A stretch of 64,000 nucleotides of DNA from DOZZ01 sp963792655 (GTDB taxonomy: Bacteria; Acidobacteriota; Terriglobia; Bryobacterales; Bryobacteraceae), in assembly GCA_963792655.1 (NCBI GenBank), contig CAWBWU010000005.1, positions 1 through 64,000 of the forward strand. The letters run 5' to 3'. Position 1 is the stretch's first letter, and every line of letters begins with the position of its first letter. The position numbers and the translations under genes are program-made. Positions 13,274-21,876 of the stretch are shown one piece after another. The notes under the pieces were generated by a model, which had not been told where the DNA came from, made no database searches, and saw only the letters and a list, made by a program, of their open reading frames with translations.

Positions 13274-13446
13274 CGGCCATCCTCGCGCCGCGCGTCGCTC
13301 ACCCGCATTCTTGGAATGTCATCGACCACCGGGTACACCAAACCGCATCCCGTGCAGCGCAAGCCGTCGCTCGCAGCCGTCAACTCCACTTTTGATCGGC
13401 AGGATGGGCAGATCAGAATGGCGAGCAGATCGGGACTGACTGGCAT
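13270..13446 (-). CDS. Trm112/UPF0434-family zinc-ribbon protein
   Basis: A 58-residue protein. It starts MPVSPDLLAILICPSC and carries two CxxC-type pairs (CPSC and CTGC), then GLVYPVVDDIPRM, the pattern of bacterial Trm112-like proteins (YcaR/UPF0434). Eukaryotic Trm112 activates methyltransferases; the bacterial role is not well defined. In proteobacteria the gene sits beside LPS genes such as lpxK and kdsB, and here it precedes the heptosyltransferase-like gene with overlapping TGA/TTG codons. No strong ribosome-binding site is visible. Confidence 0.8.
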   Translation of the reverse strand: MPVSPDLLAILICPSCRSKVELTAASDGLRCTGCGLVYPVVDDIPRMRVSDARREDGR

Positions 13447-14126
13447 GTGTGATGTATTTGTAATTTTATCAGTTCGCCACTTTGCGCGCCTCTGCCACGG
13501 CTCGCCAGGTACTCACGCGAGAGCGTTTCGATGCGCTCATAATCGCCCGCGCCGATCAATTTCGGGTCCACCAGTTCGCTGCCGACAGCGACAGCGCAAG
13601 CGCCTGCCTTCAGAAACTCTCCCGTGGTCTGGAGGTTCACGCCACCGGTCGGAATCATCTCGATTTGAGGGAAAGGGCCTTTTAAAGCTTTAATGTATTT
13701 TGGTCCGCCCATCGCATTGGCAGGAAACACTTTAATGACATCAGCTCCGGCCTCCCACGCGGTCAGAATCTCGGTAGGCGTGAGTGCCCCGGGGCAGATG
13801 ACTTTCGAATATCGATTCGCCATCTCAATGGTTTTCAGGTTGAGCGCAGGCGTCACGAAGAACTGTGCTCCGGCGAGCATGCAAGCTCGTGCGGTTTCGG
13901 GGTCCAGTACCGTACCGGCGCCGAGCATGATCCGATCGCCAAACTGATCGGCAATTCTCTCGAGCGCGCGAATCGCGCCGGGAACCGTCATCGTGATCTC
14001 CGCTGCGCGAATGCCGCCGCGGTACATCGCCTCGATCGCACGGATGGCGGTATCCGCTGAATTGGTGCGCACCACCGGCACAATACCGATATCTGTTAAG
14101 AAAGCCAGGATCTCCCGCGACGTCAT
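13413..14126 (-). CDS. eda: KDPG/KHG aldolase
   Basis: Class I aldolase cleaving 2-keto-3-deoxy-6-phosphogluconate to pyruvate and glyceraldehyde-3-phosphate in the Entner-Doudoroff pathway. It has the glutamate region AAEITMTVPGA, the phosphate/strand motif MLGAGTVLDPETA, the Schiff-base lysine in ADVIKVFPA and the late IPTGGVNL loop. ATG 14126 gives MTSREILAFLTDIGIVPVV, a normal start; the open frame extends 19 codons further upstream. As read, the tail is unusually long and overlaps the next gene. One extra base near 13500 would give the more typical ending AVAEARKVAN with a stop at 13469-13471, so the tail is probably frameshifted. Confidence 0.85.
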   Translation of the reverse strand: MTSREILAFLTDIGIVPVVRTNSADTAIRAIEAMYRGGIRAAEITMTVPGAIRALERIADQFGDRIMLGAGTVLDPETARACMLAGAQFFVTPALNLKTIEMANRYSKVICPGALTPTEILTAWEAGADVIKVFPANAMGGPKYIKALKGPFPQIEMIPTGGVNLQTTGEFLKAGACAVAVGSELVDPKLIGAGDYERIETLSREYLASRGRGAQSGELIKLQIHHTCQSVPICSPF

Positions 14127-14230
14127 CGCCACGAAGTATAACAACCGGGGTTGCCGCGTCGTCGTAAGGAATCGGACCGCCACCGCGTTTGAAAACGTCC
14201 CCTCTTAACCCTCCCCGCTAAGATTGAAGC

Positions 14231-15541
14231 TTGCGAGGACTCTGGCAGGTCATCCGGTTCCTAACCACCGATCGCTTGCGGTTGATGGAGAGCCTCGCTC
14301 GCGAGCATGGCGACTTCGGAAGAATTGCGATTCGCGACCGGCGTTTGATCCTCATCAACACGCCCGCCCTCGCGCAGGAATTGCTCGTCGAGCGCGGCGA
14401 GGATTACATCAAATCGCCCGGCCTCCGTGTCGTCGGCAAACCGCTCCTGGGCGAAGGCCTGCTGACCGCTGAAGGCGAGATTCATCGCCGGCAGCGGCGG
14501 CTGGTGGCACCGGCGTTCGCCCACCATCGCGTGATGCGCTATGCGGACTTGATGGCGCGGCATGCGCGCGAACATATTGGAACGTGGCGCGATGGCAGTC
14601 TCGACCTGCTGCCGGAGATGACGAGACTCACTCTCGGCATCGTTGGCGAAGCGCTGTTCCACGCCAATCTGCTGGGGGAAGCGGCGGAGCTTGGAAACGC
14701 GATTACGGAAGCAATTCGACACGGCACCTCGCAACTGCGCGTCGTGCATGTTCCTCCAAAGTGGAGAACGCCCGGCAACCTTCGCGCGGAGCGTGCGATC
14801 GAACGCTTGAATCAAACGATCTTTCGGTTGATCGAAGAACGCCGCGCGAGCGGTGAAGACCATGGCGACCTGCTCTCGATGTTGTTGCTCGCGAGCGAGG
14901 AAGATGAACACGGTCTGCGCAGCCTGACCGACAAACAGGTTCGTGACGAAGCCATGACGCTGTTTCTGGCCGGCCATGAGACGACGGCGAACGCGATCAC
15001 GTGGTCTCTCTACCTGCTGGCGACCAACCCTGAGCTGCAGCAGCGGTTGCAGGCCGAAGTGGATTGCCTTCAGGGCAAGCCGGTCGAGTTCGCGGACTTG
15101 CCGCGCCTGCCCTTCGCACTGCAGGTGTTCAAGGAAGCGCTGCGGCTGTATCCTCCGGCTTACCTATTCGGGCGCGAGGCGATACGCAAGACGCGGCTTG
15201 GAACCCATGATGTGGAGGAAGGTGAGATCGTGCTCTTCTGTCCCTATGTGATGCATCGCAACCCGCGCTATTTCGATCGTCCGCTGGATGTGGAGCCCGA
15301 TCGTTTCGTACCGGAAGCCGAGGCCCGCATTCCGAAGTTTGCCTACTTGCCGTTCGGCGGCGGACGGCGCGTGTGCATCGGCAATCAGTTCGCGCTGATG
15401 GAGGGGCAGATTCTGCTGTCGACCATTGCAGCGCAATGGTCGTTCACGCGCCATAGCAAGCGAGCACCGCGCTACGAGCCGCTGGTGACCTTGCGCCCGA
15501 AAGGCGGAATGTTACTTGAGTTACAGCGCAGACAACTGTGA
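14231..15541 (+). CDS. Cytochrome P450
   Basis: An intact 436-residue soluble P450 monooxygenase. The I-helix motif is LFLAGHETTANA, the K-helix ExxR is in FKEALRLYPP, and the haem loop is FGGGRRVCIG with the cysteine at residue 382. The arrangement resembles CYP102/CYP110-like bacterial P450s that often act on fatty acids, but the substrate cannot be inferred. The start is TTG at 14231; no better ATG exists upstream. No ferredoxin or reductase gene is adjacent, so electron partners must be encoded elsewhere. It is transcribed away from eda. Confidence 0.92.
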   Translation: MRGLWQVIRFLTTDRLRLMESLAREHGDFGRIAIRDRRLILINTPALAQELLVERGEDYIKSPGLRVVGKPLLGEGLLTAEGEIHRRQRRLVAPAFAHHRVMRYADLMARHAREHIGTWRDGSLDLLPEMTRLTLGIVGEALFHANLLGEAAELGNAITEAIRHGTSQLRVVHVPPKWRTPGNLRAERAIERLNQTIFRLIEERRASGEDHGDLLSMLLLASEEDEHGLRSLTDKQVRDEAMTLFLAGHETTANAITWSLYLLATNPELQQRLQAEVDCLQGKPVEFADLPRLPFALQVFKEALRLYPPAYLFGREAIRKTRLGTHDVEEGEIVLFCPYVMHRNPRYFDRPLDVEPDRFVPEAEARIPKFAYLPFGGGRRVCIGNQFALMEGQILLSTIAAQWSFTRHSKRAPRYEPLVTLRPKGGMLLELQRRQL

Positions 15542-15625
15542 CGGATAGAACTATTCTGCTCGGCGCGATGCTCTTCAGCTCTTCAACTTTGGTGATCACG
15601 TGCCGATAAGCCTTCTAGAAACGAG

Positions 15626-16576
15626 ATGGGCGGCGCGGCCACAATTCGCATGAGCTTCGAGAATCCGGTTTACGCGGAACCCGGCGTGCGGTCGCATTGC
15701 ATCCGCGTTGCTGCCTTTGCGGAATACGCCGCAACAGCGCTTGATGTGAATCCGGACTTAAGAGCGATCCTGCTCGATTCGTGCCGCCTGCATCATCTGA
15801 CGTACGGGTCGTTGAAGACCAGCGCGATGAACCGGCTGCTCACGGACATCACCGGCAAGCACGGCGAAGGCGATGTGGGCGTGAATCCGGATACAGCAGC
15901 CGTGCTGCGCGTGTGGGCGGGAAACGCCGAGAGCCGCGATCGCAACCAGGAGACGCTGCTGCTCGCGTCGATCCTAGATGCGTCCAACACGTTCGATGAA
16001 TGCTTCGAGAGCTTGCCCTATGATCCCCGGCCTGCCGCCGAAGTGATTGACGAATACCTGAATGAGCTCATCGCAGCGCCACTCGCGAAAGTGTTCCGTA
16101 CGTTGCGCTGTGTGGATGAACAGACACTGTCACTGGCAATCGAGCAGGCGAATGTCCCGCCGCCGTCAGTTCACGCGCTTGATGTCGCGGTGCGCGCGAG
16201 GCAGCTTGGCGAAGGTAGCGCGCTCGCCTACGACGCGGGGCTGTTGCATGATTGCGGCATGGCGGCGCGCGCTTCGTTCGGTGAGATCGCGCAAACGAAC
16301 TTGATTCACTGGCAGCAAGCCGGCTTCCCGTCCGTCTATTGCGAACGCCTGATCACCGGATCCGATCACGCCGATTGGGGAGCGCGGATGCTCGAACGGA
16401 TTGGGAAAGTAAGCAAAGACGTCGTCGATGCGGTTCGCGGACATCATCGTCCCGAAGCAAGCGACTCGAAGCTCGCAGCCGTGTTGTATCTGGCCGAAGA
16501 AGAAGCGGGCGGCGAAGAGGACTTGCCCTCCGCCGCCCGCGTTCACATCGCGACAAGATTGGTGAAAGGCGTTTAG
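15626..16576 (+). CDS. HD-domain protein, probably tandem HD folds
   Basis: A 316-residue soluble protein. The C-terminal half has an HD phosphohydrolase pattern: an early histidine (SVHALDVAVRA), the HD pair in AGLLHDCGMAA, a later DHADWGARML and a final histidine pair in VRGHHRP. The N-terminal half looks like a second HD-like helical bundle (SHCIRVAAFAEYAATAL, then SCRLHHLTYG) in which the HD pair is replaced by HH. No GYP motif follows, so a cyclic-di-GMP phosphodiesterase role is not supported. ATG 15650 is an alternative start. The end overlaps the convergent mdh by four bases. Confidence 0.65.
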   Translation: MGGAATIRMSFENPVYAEPGVRSHCIRVAAFAEYAATALDVNPDLRAILLDSCRLHHLTYGSLKTSAMNRLLTDITGKHGEGDVGVNPDTAAVLRVWAGNAESRDRNQETLLLASILDASNTFDECFESLPYDPRPAAEVIDEYLNELIAAPLAKVFRTLRCVDEQTLSLAIEQANVPPPSVHALDVAVRARQLGEGSALAYDAGLLHDCGMAARASFGEIAQTNLIHWQQAGFPSVYCERLITGSDHADWGARMLERIGKVSKDVVDAVRGHHRPEASDSKLAAVLYLAEEEAGGEEDLPSAARVHIATRLVKGV

Positions 16577-17514
16577 CCTTCGGCCATCTTCTTCTTGATG
16601 ACGCCAACGAGTTCTTCAACCGCGGCCGCGCTCTTATGCAGCGCCGCTGTCTCTTCAGCAGTCAACTTGATCTCGTAAATCTGCTCGATGCCCTTCGCGC
16701 CGAGTTTCACCGGAACGCCCACATAAAGGCCGTTCACACCGTACTCGCCTTCGAGATACGCCGCGCAGGGCAGAACCTTTTTCTTGTCTTTCAGGATCGA
16801 TTCGGCCATCTCAACCGCAGCCGCGGAAGGAGCGTAGTAAGCGCTGCCCGTCTTGAGGTGCTTCACGATTTCCGCGCCGCCATTCTGCGTGCGCTCGACC
16901 ATGGCCTGCAACTTTTCCGCGCTCAGCAGTTCAGTCAACGGAATGCCTGCGACATTGCTCAAGCGGACCAGCGGCACCATGGTGTCGCCGTGCCCGCCGA
17001 GCACCACAGCCGTGACGTTCTCGACCGAGACCTGCAACTCCTGCGCGATGAAGGTGCGGAAGCGCGCGGTATCGAGAATGCCGGCCATGCCGATCACGCG
17101 GTGCTTGGGGAAGCCCGACACCATCAGCGCGGTCTGCACCATCGCATCCAGCGGATTCGTGACGACGATCAGGATCGCGTTCGGTGAATGCTTCGCGGCG
17201 TTTTCCGTCGCGGTCTTCACGACCTCGTAGTTGGCGAGCAGCAAATCATCGCGGCTCATGCCAGGCTTGCGCGGAAAACCGGCGGTGATGATGACGATGT
17301 CGGAATTTGCGGTCGGCGCATAGTCGTTCGCACCGGTCACCGTGACGTCGTAGCTGTTGACAGGCCCCGCTTGCAGAAGGTCAAGGCCTTTGCCTTGCGG
17401 CACGCCTTCCATGATGTCCACCAGCACGACATCGGCAAGCTCTTTCGCGGCAATCCACATCGCGCAATTCGCGCCGACGTTCCCTGCCCCGACAACTGTA
17501 ATCTTCTTTCTCAA
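16573..17514 (-). CDS. mdh: Malate dehydrogenase (LDH-like type)
   Basis: NAD-dependent malate dehydrogenase of the TCA cycle. The protein has 313 residues when read from TTG 17514, which has a strong GAGGAG site (17523-17528 on the opposite strand) eight bases upstream; the open frame further upstream is not needed. Visible motifs are the dinucleotide fold ITVVGAGNVGAN, the substrate arginine loop GFPRKPGMSRDDLL (arginine where lactate dehydrogenase has glutamine), VTNPLDAM, and the catalytic histidine in VLGGHGDTMVP. It lies about 30 bases downstream of aspS and may share its transcript. Confidence 0.92.
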   Translation of the reverse strand: MRKKITVVGAGNVGANCAMWIAAKELADVVLVDIMEGVPQGKGLDLLQAGPVNSYDVTVTGANDYAPTANSDIVIITAGFPRKPGMSRDDLLLANYEVVKTATENAAKHSPNAILIVVTNPLDAMVQTALMVSGFPKHRVIGMAGILDTARFRTFIAQELQVSVENVTAVVLGGHGDTMVPLVRLSNVAGIPLTELLSAEKLQAMVERTQNGGAEIVKHLKTGSAYYAPSAAAVEMAESILKDKKKVLPCAAYLEGEYGVNGLYVGVPVKLGAKGIEQIYEIKLTAEETAALHKSAAAVEELVGVIKKKMAEG

Positions 17515-17543
17515 GATCGAAGCTCCTCTATTTATATTGCTGA

Positions 17544-19300
17544 CTAACTTGGTTTGACGCGCAGTGAAAGGCCGAGCTCGCGCAGTTGCCGCTCCGGCAC
17601 TGTCGATGGCGCGTCGCACATCAGATCGGTACCGCGTGCGGTCTTCGGGAATGGAATCACGTCGCGGATCGATGTTTCGCCCGCGAGGATCATCACCATG
17701 CGATCGAGACCCAGCGCAATGCCGCCATGTGGCGGCGCACCGAACTCAAGACCTTCGAGTAAGAAGCCGAAACGCTTGCGGGCTTCTTCGAGCGTGAAGC
17801 CGAGCGCTTCGAAGACCTGATTCTGCACATCCTGACGATGAATTCGAATGGAACCCGAACCAAGCTCCACGCCATTCAGCACCAGGTCGTACGACTTGCG
17901 CACGGCAGCGCGCCGGGTTATTGCGCAAGCTTATCCAGATCTTCATCGAGCACCGACGTGAACGGATGGTGTGCTGCGACCCAGCGATCGTCTTCCTCGT
18001 TCCACTCGAACATCGGAAAATCGGTGACCCACAAGAATTCGAACTTCTTCGGATCGAGCAGTTGGTGCTTGTCGTTATACTTCTGCGCGATGTGCAGCCG
18101 CAGTTGCCCGGCGGCTTGAAACACGCTCTCTTCGGGCCGCTGGCCTTTCGGTTCGCCGATCCAGCCGGCAAGCATCAACAGGTCCTCTTCACCAATGCCC
18201 GCGCGGCGCCGAACCTCGGCGATGGCGGCAGCATCGAGCTTCGAAGGATCGTCCAGCACGCGCAGATTGCGCTCTTTGCCGAAGTCTTTGATGTCGTCGC
18301 GTTCCTTGCGGCTGAGCTTGCCGATGTTGGGCAGATGAATCGCAAGCAGCGGCAGCCCGTGCGCAGCAAAATCCGGGAACAAGTCTTCGACTGCGTGCAT
18401 TTTGGGAATGCGCGTGTCGGGCTTATCGCTCCCGTAGCTGCGCATCGCTTCGGCGTAAGTGATCCGCGGAAAGCGCGCCGGCACATCGAATCCCGCGACT
18501 TTGCACACCTGCTGGATCATCGGCTCGATCACGCCGAAGATCGTCTCCTGCTGCGGAAACGACATCTCCAGATCGATCTGTGTGAACTCGGGTTGCCGGT
18601 CGGCGCGCAGATCTTCATCACGGAAGCAGCGGACAATCTGGAAGTAGCGGTCGAAGCCCGACACCATCAGCAGTTGCTTGAAGATTTGCGGCGACTGCGG
18701 CAGCGCATAGAAATTGCCAGGCTGCACGCGGCTGGGAACCAGATAATCGCGCGCGCCTTCAGGCGTGGAGCGCGTCATGAACGGCGTTTCGATTTCGAGA
18801 AAGCCTTGCGCCGTGAGCGTCTGGCGCACTGCAGTCGCAATCTGCGAACGCAGGATGATGTTGCGTTGCATGCGCGGCCGGCGCAAGTCGACGTAGCGAT
18901 ACTTCAGACGCGCGTCTTCAGAAACATCGGCCGACTCTTCCATCGGGAACGGCGGCGTGCGCGATTCGTTCAGGATCCAGATCTTGTCGGCATAGACTTC
19001 CACTTCGCCGGTGGGCAGTGCGGGATTGATCGTGTCAGCGGTGCGCAGACGCACTTCGCCTTCGACCGCGACAACGTACTCCGCGCGCAGCATCTCAGCA
19101 CGTTCGTGGGTGGCCGCGCCCTCTTCAAACATGATCTGGGTGACGCCATAACGATCGCGCAGATGAATGAAGATTACTCCGCCTAAATCGCGACGCCGGT
19201 GTACCCAGCCCATCACCAACGCACGTTTACCCGCGTCACTCGCGCGCAAATCGCCGCACGTATGGGTACGTGTCAAATCTCCGAGAAAGTCTAGTTGCAT
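17544..19300 (-). CDS. aspS: Aspartyl-tRNA synthetase (frameshifted near the 3' end)
   Basis: Bacterial-type class II AspRS with N-terminal anticodon-binding OB fold (MGWVHRRRDLGGVIFIHLRD), motif 2 (FRDEDLRADRQPEFTQID), the GAD insertion domain, and motif 3 (GGIALGLDRMVMIL). The frame is open from 19300 to about 17915, then shifts; the second part (KSYDLVLNGVELGSGSIRIH) completes the catalytic core to the stop at 17544. One or two single-base indels would join them. The ATG overlaps the hisS stop by ten bases. Whether the enzyme also makes Asp-tRNA(Asn) cannot be judged here. Confidence 0.92.
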
Positions 19301-20538
19301 CCCTGTCCTAACTGCTGAAATAAGGCCTCACGCGTGATGCGCGCCTGCTCGCCCGTGCGCATGTCCTTGAGCGAGTACTCGCCCGCGGCAATTTCATCGT
19401 CACCAATGATCAGCGTGCGGCGCGCGTTGGTTTTGTTGGCAATGTCGAGCGCTCGCTTGAGCTTCGAATCGGCACTCAATTCGACCGGCACACCACACCG
19501 GCGCAGGTCGCGCGCCAATACGCCAGCATGGCTCAGCGCAGCACTGCCCATGGCCGCGATGAACAGATCGACGCCGCTATTTTGCTGCTGTTCTTCAACG
19601 GCCATCACCAGACGATCTTCACCGATAGAGAAGCCGATGCCGGGCGATGCGACTTTGGAACCGAGCGATTCGGCGAGCCCGTCATAACGTCCGCCGCCGA
19701 GCACCGAGTTCTGCGCGCCAAGATTGCCGTGAACCACTTCAAACGTGGTGCGCGTGTAGTAATCGAGACCACGCACCATGCGCGGCTTGACCGTAAATGC
19801 GATTCCGCGCTCGTTGAGAAACTGCTGCACCGAAGCAAAATGTTCGCGGCACGCCGCGCAGAGGTGATCGAGGATCGACGGTAATGTCTCGATGATCGCT
19901 TCATCTTCGGGCGCTTTGCTGTCGAGGACACGCAGCGGGTTCGTCTCCGCACGGCGGCGATTGTCTTCCGTGAGTTGCTCCGCGAACGGTTTCAGCGCGG
20001 CACGCAGCACTTCCACGTAAGCAGGGCGGCAGTTCGGGCATCCGACCGAGTTGATCAGCAGTTCAAAGCCGCTGAGTCCGGCTTTGGTCAGAAGCTCGAT
20101 CACCATCTCGATCACTTCGGCGTCGATGAGTGGCGATTCGGAGCCGATCGCCTCCGCGCCAATCTGAAAGAACTGCCGGTAGCGGCCCTTCTGCGGCCGT
20201 TCGCGGCGAAACATCGGACCAATGTAATAAAGCTTCTGCACTCCGGGCAGCAGGTCCATGCGATGTTCGATCCACGCGCGCATCACCGATGCCGTGTTCT
20301 CCGGACGCAAAGTGAGCGAAGTACCGTCGCGGTCCTCGAACGTATACATTTCCTTGGTGACGATGTCGGTTTCCTGGCCGACGCCGCGCGCAAAAAGCTG
20401 CGTCTCTTCGAGGATCGGAGTACGGATTTCGTGGCAGTTATAAGCCGCGAAAACGTCACGGGCAGCCCGCTCGACGCGGTTCCACGCGGCGGTCGCAGGG
20501 GGCAGCAAGTCCCGTGTTCCTTTCACAGCTCGAATCAT
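19291..20538 (-). CDS. hisS: Histidyl-tRNA synthetase
   Basis: Class II HisRS of 415 residues. The start ATG 20538 gives MIRAVKGTRDLLPP, the usual N-terminus; the open frame continues 32 codons upstream through a hairpin and is not protein-like. Motif 2 is GPMFRRERPQKGRYRQFFQ, the histidine A loop is VRGLDYYTRTTFE, and motif 3 is GIGFSIGEDRLVMA. A C-terminal anticodon-binding domain follows (RRCGVPVEL onwards). It is the first gene of the hisS-aspS-mdh run, and its upstream leader contains the inverted repeat at 20577-20641. Confidence 0.93.
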   Translation of the reverse strand: MIRAVKGTRDLLPPATAAWNRVERAARDVFAAYNCHEIRTPILEETQLFARGVGQETDIVTKEMYTFEDRDGTSLTLRPENTASVMRAWIEHRMDLLPGVQKLYYIGPMFRRERPQKGRYRQFFQIGAEAIGSESPLIDAEVIEMVIELLTKAGLSGFELLINSVGCPNCRPAYVEVLRAALKPFAEQLTEDNRRRAETNPLRVLDSKAPEDEAIIETLPSILDHLCAACREHFASVQQFLNERGIAFTVKPRMVRGLDYYTRTTFEVVHGNLGAQNSVLGGGRYDGLAESLGSKVASPGIGFSIGEDRLVMAVEEQQQNSGVDLFIAAMGSAALSHAGVLARDLRRCGVPVELSADSKLKRALDIANKTNARRTLIIGDDEIAAGEYSLKDMRTGEQARITREALFQQLGQGCN

Positions 20539-20576
20539 CTGGAGGGGAATAGTTAGGTTAACATGCAGGTGCGTTA

Positions 20577-20641
20577 GCCGCGGATGCACACAGATGCACG
20601 CGGATGAGATCTTATTGCGTGTATCTGTGTGCATCTGCGGC
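20577..20641. repeat. 24-base inverted repeat (hairpin) in the hisS leader
   Basis: Arms 20577-20600 and 20618-20641 are reverse complements at 22 of 24 positions; both mismatches become G-U pairs in one RNA strand. The loop is 17 bases. The arm core ATGCACACAGATGCACG resembles short dispersed palindromes I have seen in other GC-rich bacterial genomes. It lies between the divergent hisS and a secreted-protein gene, so it could shape the hisS 5' leader or be a mobile palindrome. Confidence 0.7.
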
Positions 20642-20664
20642 CCTCAGCCGTATAATCTCCTCGT

Positions 20665-21408
20665 ATGCCAAAACTTTGGCTGGCTCTCGTATTCGCTCTC
20701 GTTATCCAGGCGCAGGTCACCGTTCCGGATTGGGCGCTGCCGGGCTCATCAACTCACAAGCAGGTGCCGCCGCCGGCTGACTTCCACCGTGCCAGCCGCA
20801 ATTTTGCTGCGCCTCTTGGCATCTTCGAAGGGCAGTCCGACATCGGCGCCGCGCTTGTGCCGGGCAGCGCTTCCTATGATTCAGCCACGAAGCAGTACAC
20901 GATCAACTCCGCCGGTTACAACATCTGGTATTCGCGGGATGAGTTCCGGTATCTGTGGAAGAAGGTGTCCGGCGATGTTTCGCTCGCGGCCGACGTGGCG
21001 TTCCCGAATGCCGAAGGTTATGGCGACCGCAAGGTCGTGCTGGTCATTCGTCAATCGCTCGACGACGATTCCAAAGAAGCGATGATCGGCCAGCACGGCG
21101 CGGGTATGGTTCACCTCGCCGAGCGTGCGACGCCCGGCGCCATGATGACGGACATGAGTTACCGCTTCGGAGGCGCACTCGCAAAGGTCACGCCGAAGCG
21201 CATCGGCATCGAGAAGCATGGCGACCAGGTCTCGATCTTCATCAGTTTGCAGGGTGAGCCGATCGTGCGGCTCGGACCACCAATCTCGCTGCACTTCGAT
21301 GGTCCGTTCTATGTGGGCATCGGATTCTGCTCGCATCTTCCGGACAAATCGGATACGGGCATCGTGTCGAACGTCGTGTTTGAGAATGCGGCGGGGCGCG
21401 TTCGTTAG
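20665..21408 (+). CDS. Secreted protein, concanavalin-like (DUF1349-type?)
   Basis: 247 residues with an N-terminal signal peptide (LWLALVFALVIQAQ). The mature part is rich in beta-strand patterns with glycine and aromatic residues (YNIWYSRDEFRYLWKKVSGD, FPNAEGYGDRKVVLVIRQ). This resembles the DUF1349/regulation-of-enolase concanavalin-A-like fold that is common in acidobacterial exported proteins. No catalytic residues can be named. It probably acts in the periplasm or on the cell surface. Its promoter must lie in the hairpin-bearing region shared with hisS. Confidence 0.6.
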   Translation: MPKLWLALVFALVIQAQVTVPDWALPGSSTHKQVPPPADFHRASRNFAAPLGIFEGQSDIGAALVPGSASYDSATKQYTINSAGYNIWYSRDEFRYLWKKVSGDVSLAADVAFPNAEGYGDRKVVLVIRQSLDDDSKEAMIGQHGAGMVHLAERATPGAMMTDMSYRFGGALAKVTPKRIGIEKHGDQVSIFISLQGEPIVRLGPPISLHFDGPFYVGIGFCSHLPDKSDTGIVSNVVFENAAGRVR

Positions 21409-21440
21409 GTTCGCACCGGGAGTGCTAGTCACTCATAATA

Positions 21441-21863
21441 ATGGCAATGTCGCGAGGCATACTGGCGTCACTGATCGTCTCCATCTCGATCTTTCCAGGT
21501 GCAGCCTTGCCGGCAGAGGGCAAGTCCGTGTTTGCAGGTTTAAGCGCACGCTCCAACTCCTCGTGCAAATGCATAGAGCTGACCTTCCTACGGCGCAATG
21601 ACTCGAACGCGAGGACTCCGCAGGCAGGAGATCTGAAAATCGTAATCGACGGGAAGGACTTAACTGAGTCCGACCTCATCTTTGGCAACGGCATCAACGT
21701 TGAGGCGCGCTATCAACCCTTAGCACCCGGCCAGGAATACTCTTTTAATATCGGGCTTGATATAGCGCAGTACTTTCCCGAGCACCGCGATTATCGGGTG
21801 TCCTGGAAAGGCGCAGATTTTCAGAGTGAAGCGATTCTAGTCCGCGGCGGTTTGCCGCGCTAA
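21441..21863 (+). CDS. Secreted hypothetical protein
   Basis: 140 residues with a signal peptide (ILASLIVSISIFPGAALPA) and a mature part of about 115 residues with a CKC pair near its N-terminus. I recognise no family. The beta-rich pattern (DLKIVIDGKDLTE, NVEARYQPLAPGQEYSFNIG) suggests a small extracytoplasmic beta domain. The start MAMSRG at 21441 has a second ATG two codons later. It lies 32 bases after the preceding secreted protein and could be co-transcribed. Confidence 0.55.
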   Translation: MAMSRGILASLIVSISIFPGAALPAEGKSVFAGLSARSNSSCKCIELTFLRRNDSNARTPQAGDLKIVIDGKDLTESDLIFGNGINVEARYQPLAPGQEYSFNIGLDIAQYFPEHRDYRVSWKGADFQSEAILVRGGLPR

Positions 21864-21876
21864 GGTCACTGAAGTT

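Noticed and set aside
17921..19186. Long plus-strand open frame opposite aspS
   Set aside because: It is the antisense shadow of a clear AspRS gene; the translation is low-complexity and basic with no motif.
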